NCBI GenBank assembly: GCA_963771845.1
Contig: CAVYVC010000016.1
Location: 1 to 64,000 of the forward strand
Reading direction: 5' to 3'
DNA: 64,000 nucleotides
Source: VAZQ01 sp963771845
GTDB taxonomy: Bacteria; Pseudomonadota; Alphaproteobacteria; Rhizobiales; Xanthobacteraceae
The notes below the pieces were generated by a model. The model made no database searches. It saw only the letters and a list, made by a program, of their open reading frames with translations, and was not told where the DNA came from. Both the position numbers and the translations under genes were made by a program. This document shows positions 61,754 to 64,000 of the stretch, one piece after another (the stretch's first letter is position 1; every line of letters begins with the position of its first letter).

Positions 61754-62014
61754 ATGGACGTGACCATTCATATTCCCGACGATCTCGCGACCCGGCTCGG
61801 GACTGCCGGCGATTTGCCTCGCCGAGTTCTGGAGGCGCTCGCGGTCGAGGAGTTTCGGTTGGGGCGTCTCACGCAACCGGAATTGCGCCGGTTGCTTGGA
61901 TTGGCGACACGTCAAGCGCTGGACGCGTTGCTCAAGGCCCACGAGGTCTACATTCCCTATACCGTTGACGACCTAAATCACGATCGGAATGACCTTCGGC
62001 GTCTTGGATTCTGA
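61754..62014 (+). CDS. UPF0175 family protein (antitoxin-like)
   Basis: An 86-residue protein of the UPF0175 family, usually paired with a PIN-like (DUF3368) partner. The start is MDVTIHIPDDLATRLG, followed by AVEEFRLGRLTQPELRRLLGLATRQALDALLKAH. An N-terminal ribbon and a helix-turn-helix-like part could bind DNA. The expected toxin partner lies 6 bp downstream but is truncated to 18 codons. Confidence 0.75.
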   Translation: MDVTIHIPDDLATRLGTAGDLPRRVLEALAVEEFRLGRLTQPELRRLLGLATRQALDALLKAHEVYIPYTVDDLNHDRNDLRRLGF

Positions 62015-62020
62015 CCGCCG

Positions 62021-62077
62021 ATGCGGCTAATCGTCGCCGACACCAGTCCCCTGGCAATCGTCCTGACGGGCTACTGA
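62021..62077 (+). pseudogene. Truncated PIN-domain toxin start
   Basis: The ORF reads MRLIVADTSPLAIVLTGY and stops. VADTSPL is the typical first strand of PIN/DUF3368 toxins that pair with UPF0175 antitoxins. The rest of the toxin is missing, so only the antitoxin-like gene remains. Confidence 0.6.
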
Positions 62078-62105
62078 CGAGTGTGCGCATGCGGAGGCGG
62101 TCAGT

Positions 62106-62606
62106 TCATGCAGCTGATCGGGGGATTTTCCGCGCGGGCACGTAGTGCGCTGCCAACAGATGTTTGTCGCGCGCAAAGGCTCGGCAGGCGATGGCAACAA
62201 CAGGCGGTAGTTTGTCCTTGTTCAAGTAACCCATGATGGTGCGCCGGCCGACACCAAGCAGCTTGGCTGCCTCCGTCAAGGACAGGCCCAATGCCACTCG
62301 CCATTTCGCGAAATCCGCTCCTGTCATCGGTTGCTGCTCTTCCGCGATCCGCTTCAGCGTCGAGGCCGAAACGTCTAGCCGCCCCCATTTCGTATGGACA
62401 GGCCAAGCCAGCCCGAGGCCATCCTCCACGATTGCGGCCTTGGTGAAGGTCTCGGCATCCTCCATCAGCGGCGTAAAATGTGCGCTGCGGGCTATCAGCC
62501 CGGTCATATCGAGTTCGTAATCCCGCCGATCTCCGGCAAATCGAACGCGCAGCATGCGGCTAGCGATTGGACGCGCCTTCGTCAGCCTCGTCGCGCGGTC
62601 GGTCAT
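62106..62606 (-). CDS. DUF2442 domain protein with C-terminal helix-turn-helix
   Basis: A 166-residue protein. The N-terminal part is DUF2442 (RVRFAGDRRDYELDMTGLI and KWGRLDVSASTLKRI), and the C-terminal part is a helix-turn-helix (FAKWRVALGLSLTEAAKLLGVGRRTI). It probably regulates the operon it sits in. Upstream on the same strand is the DUF4160 gene (62612-62840), the usual neighbour of DUF2442. AGAGGTGATC precedes the ATG at 62606. Confidence 0.8.
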   Translation of the reverse strand: MTDRATRLTKARPIASRMLRVRFAGDRRDYELDMTGLIARSAHFTPLMEDAETFTKAAIVEDGLGLAWPVHTKWGRLDVSASTLKRIAEEQQPMTGADFAKWRVALGLSLTEAAKLLGVGRRTIMGYLNKDKLPPVVAIACRAFARDKHLLAAHYVPARKIPRSAA

Positions 62607-62611
62607 GCTGA

Positions 62612-62840
62612 TCACCTCTGGAATTCGTTCCACATCGCCAGCAACTCTGCCCGGTGCCGTTCGACCCAACGACGCGCCTGTTTCAAGACCTTGTTAGGCG
62701 CCTCGCCAGCCGAGCAAGTCGCCGTTCGAGATACGAAGTTTCGCAGCAAAATCGGTACCCTTGACTTGCACGTGCGGCGGGTTCTCGTCCTGGAAGAACA
62801 TCAGGAGCTTGAAGCTGCCAAACCGCCTGATCTCCGGCAT
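62612..62840 (-). pseudogene. DUF4160 family protein, single-base frameshift
   Basis: The frame from 62840 reads MPEIRRFGSFKLLMFF, then PPHVHVKGTDFAAKLRIS, and stops at GWRGA. One base away it continues as APNKVLKQARRWVERHRAEL, then LAMWNEFQR. These are the two halves of a DUF4160 domain with the conserved PPHVH. The extra base lies near 62697-62712. It is upstream of the DUF2442-HTH gene by 5 bp. Together they form a toxin-antitoxin-like pair. Confidence 0.72.
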
Positions 62841-62965
62841 CTGCGCGCTCCCGCGACCACCCCAATATAGGGCAATATTTGCCCTAGTTCAAGCTGGGCG
62901 GAGCGCTCACGGGGAAAATCTCGTGACGGCGCTGGCAACGACGCGCGAACGGCGTACCTTTGGGG

Positions 62966-63041
62966 TGGCGACCCCGGCTGGATTCGAACCAGCGACCTTC
63001 AGCTTAGAAGGCTGTTGCTCTATCCCCTGAGCTACGGGGCC
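62966..63041 (-). tRNA. tRNA-Arg (TCT)
   Basis: On the minus strand, acceptor GGCCCCG pairs with CGGGGTC (one G-T pair), followed by discriminator G and CCA. The D-arm (TAGCTCAGGGGATAGAGC), the anticodon loop CTTCTAA with anticodon TCT and the T-loop GGTTCGAATCC are all present. TCT is an arginine anticodon. Confidence 0.95.
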
Positions 63042-63179
63042 GTAGCCGCTTCAAGTTTATGCGGCAGCAACTCTTTTCAAGTCGTGCCGACGCAGCATAT
63101 CAACCCGAGTTGGCAATCGCTAGCATCTGCGTGCGAGTAGTTATCAGCTTATCAGCACACGATGCGACGAAAGAAGGCC

Positions 63180-63746
63180 ATGCCGGAAATTTACGTCAGT
63201 ACCGATATCGAGGCGGATGGTCCGATCCCGGGACCAAACTCCATGCTCAGCTTTGCCTCTGCTGCTTATAGCGCTGACAAAACGCTCCTCTCCACCTTCA
63301 GCGCGAATTTGCTCACGTTGCCCGGAGCCGTTGCGGATCCGAAGACCATGGAGTGGTGGAAGACGCAGCCCGATGCATGGGCGGAGTGCCGGCGGGATCT
63401 GCAACGGCCGGAGAGCGCCATGCCTGCCTACGCCAGCTGGCTCAAGGCGCTGCCCGGCACTCCAGTGTTCGTCGCCTATCCGGCGGCTTACGATTTCATG
63501 TTCGTCTACTGGTACCTGATGCGGTTTGCGGGCGAGAGTCCATTTTCGTTTTCCGCGCTCGACATCAAATCGTACGCCATGGCCGTGCTTGGCACGGACT
63601 ATCGGGGCACGACCAAAAACAACATGCCGAAAGCGTGGTTCGACCCGCTGCCGCACACGCACAAGGCCTTGGATGATGCCATCGAGCAGGGCGCGTTGTT
63701 CTGCAACATGCTCGCGGCCAGAAAGCGCGGCATGCCGGCTCCCTAG
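63180..63746 (+). CDS. DEDD-type 3'-5' exonuclease-like protein
   Basis: A 188-residue RNase H-fold protein of the DEDD exonuclease superfamily. The first acidic motif is STDIEADGP (Asp and Glu). A mid-motif lies in FVAYPAAYDFMFVYWYL (Asp) and a third acidic residue in HTHKALDDAIEQG. The order and spacing fit Exo I, II and III motifs. It lacks other domains. An AAGAAGG lies before the ATG at 63180. Confidence 0.75.
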   Translation: MPEIYVSTDIEADGPIPGPNSMLSFASAAYSADKTLLSTFSANLLTLPGAVADPKTMEWWKTQPDAWAECRRDLQRPESAMPAYASWLKALPGTPVFVAYPAAYDFMFVYWYLMRFAGESPFSFSALDIKSYAMAVLGTDYRGTTKNNMPKAWFDPLPHTHKALDDAIEQGALFCNMLAARKRGMPAP

Positions 63747-64000
63747 AGCAAAGGGCTGGTCGGGCGGGTGAGCCGACAACGCTAGTCAGGTGCGGAACAA
63801 CGTCGCGCGTAAAATGTTCCTGTAGCCCGGATTGAGCGAAGCGAAATCCGGGGTTCCAAGCGACCGGCAGATCCCGGATTTCGCTGTGCTCAATCCGGGC
63901 TACTGACTACGACACAGGCACCCGGCCTGCCTCGACGGCCTGGCTGCGCAATCGTGTCGGTCGCCGCGTCGGCGTGACTGCGCAGAGCGGAGTAGGAACC
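63747..64000. other. Intergenic, ends in a REP element and unassigned sequence
   Basis: Contains the REP-like copy at 63822-63903. Otherwise I see no gene or RNA. Confidence 0.4.
63822..63903. repeat. REP-like element (GTAGCCCGG type)
   Basis: Runs from gtagcccggattgagcgaag to gctcaatccgggctac, a clear pair of inverted ends separated by a central segment. It is the cleanest of the four copies in the window. Confidence 0.8.

Noticed and set aside
1..64000. CRISPR arrays or rRNA genes
   Set aside because: No regularly spaced short direct repeats and no rRNA-like sequence were seen.

Overview
The window is GC-rich DNA from an alphaproteobacterium, most likely a Hyphomicrobiales (Rhizobiales) soil organism close to the Bradyrhizobium/Xanthobacter group. 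The signs are a complex I NDUFA4-type accessory subunit, several orphan solute-binding receptors (ABC_sub_bind, Bug/tripartite-tricarboxylate, DctP), a LivKHMGF amino-acid importer, a two-domain cold-shock protein, a DUF192 protein and dispersed REP-like hairpins. No rRNA or CRISPR array is visible. Three tRNA genes are present: Glu-TTC, Pro-TGG and Arg-TCT.

Layout. 1-6800 is accessory and decayed: a shattered ABC_sub_bind receptor, a cytochrome c pseudogene without its haem motif, a small prophage-like island (serine recombinase, terminase large subunit, two small coupled ORFs), an intact ABC_sub_bind receptor, and two antisense remnants (the end of another receptor and the first codons of a glycosyltransferase). 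6966-9125 is a Wzc/GumC-like polysaccharide co-polymerase. 9416-16262 holds two Bug receptors, a 2OG-Fe(II) oxygenase, a Clp-fold membrane protease, an M20 amidohydrolase, a hicBA toxin-antitoxin pair and a phthalate-decarboxylase-like protein. 16348-24330 holds two ThDP enzymes, an MltB-type transglycosylase and an elongation factor P system (efp, epmA, epmB). 24327-28778 holds two small secreted proteins and a complete NMT1-type ABC importer operon. 28898-38587 holds a RidA protein and, on the minus strand, a LivKHMGF importer followed by two LLM flavoproteins, a threonine-synthase-like enzyme and an M24 peptidase, which look like one uptake and degradation unit.

38735-46017 holds tRNAs, glyoxalase, Sir2, cold-shock, DUF192 and NDUFA4-like genes, a POT transporter, and an unusual fusion of an OpgH-type glucosyltransferase with an FkbM methyltransferase. 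46094-51580 is the most intriguing region: a dehydrogenase, a non-canonical PTPS-like protein, a GT4 glycosyltransferase and a methyltransferase on the plus strand, next to a stand-alone RibD reductase and a GTP cyclohydrolase II. I infer a pathway for a modified, perhaps glycosylated and methylated, pterin- or flavin-precursor-type metabolite. 51662-60915 holds a polytopic membrane protein, a DUF922 protease-like protein, DUF3891, a nucleoside deaminase, and a signalling operon in which a TRAP solute-binding protein precedes a sensor kinase, a receiver and a receiver-kinase. 61312-64000 holds a second, broken deaminase copy, remnants of UPF0175/PIN and DUF4160/DUF2442 modules, tRNA-Arg and an exonuclease-like gene.

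At least nine otherwise well-conserved genes carry single-base frameshifts, some in homopolymers or short repeats. That density suggests assembly indel error for many of them rather than true decay, so their disrupted status should be read with care.
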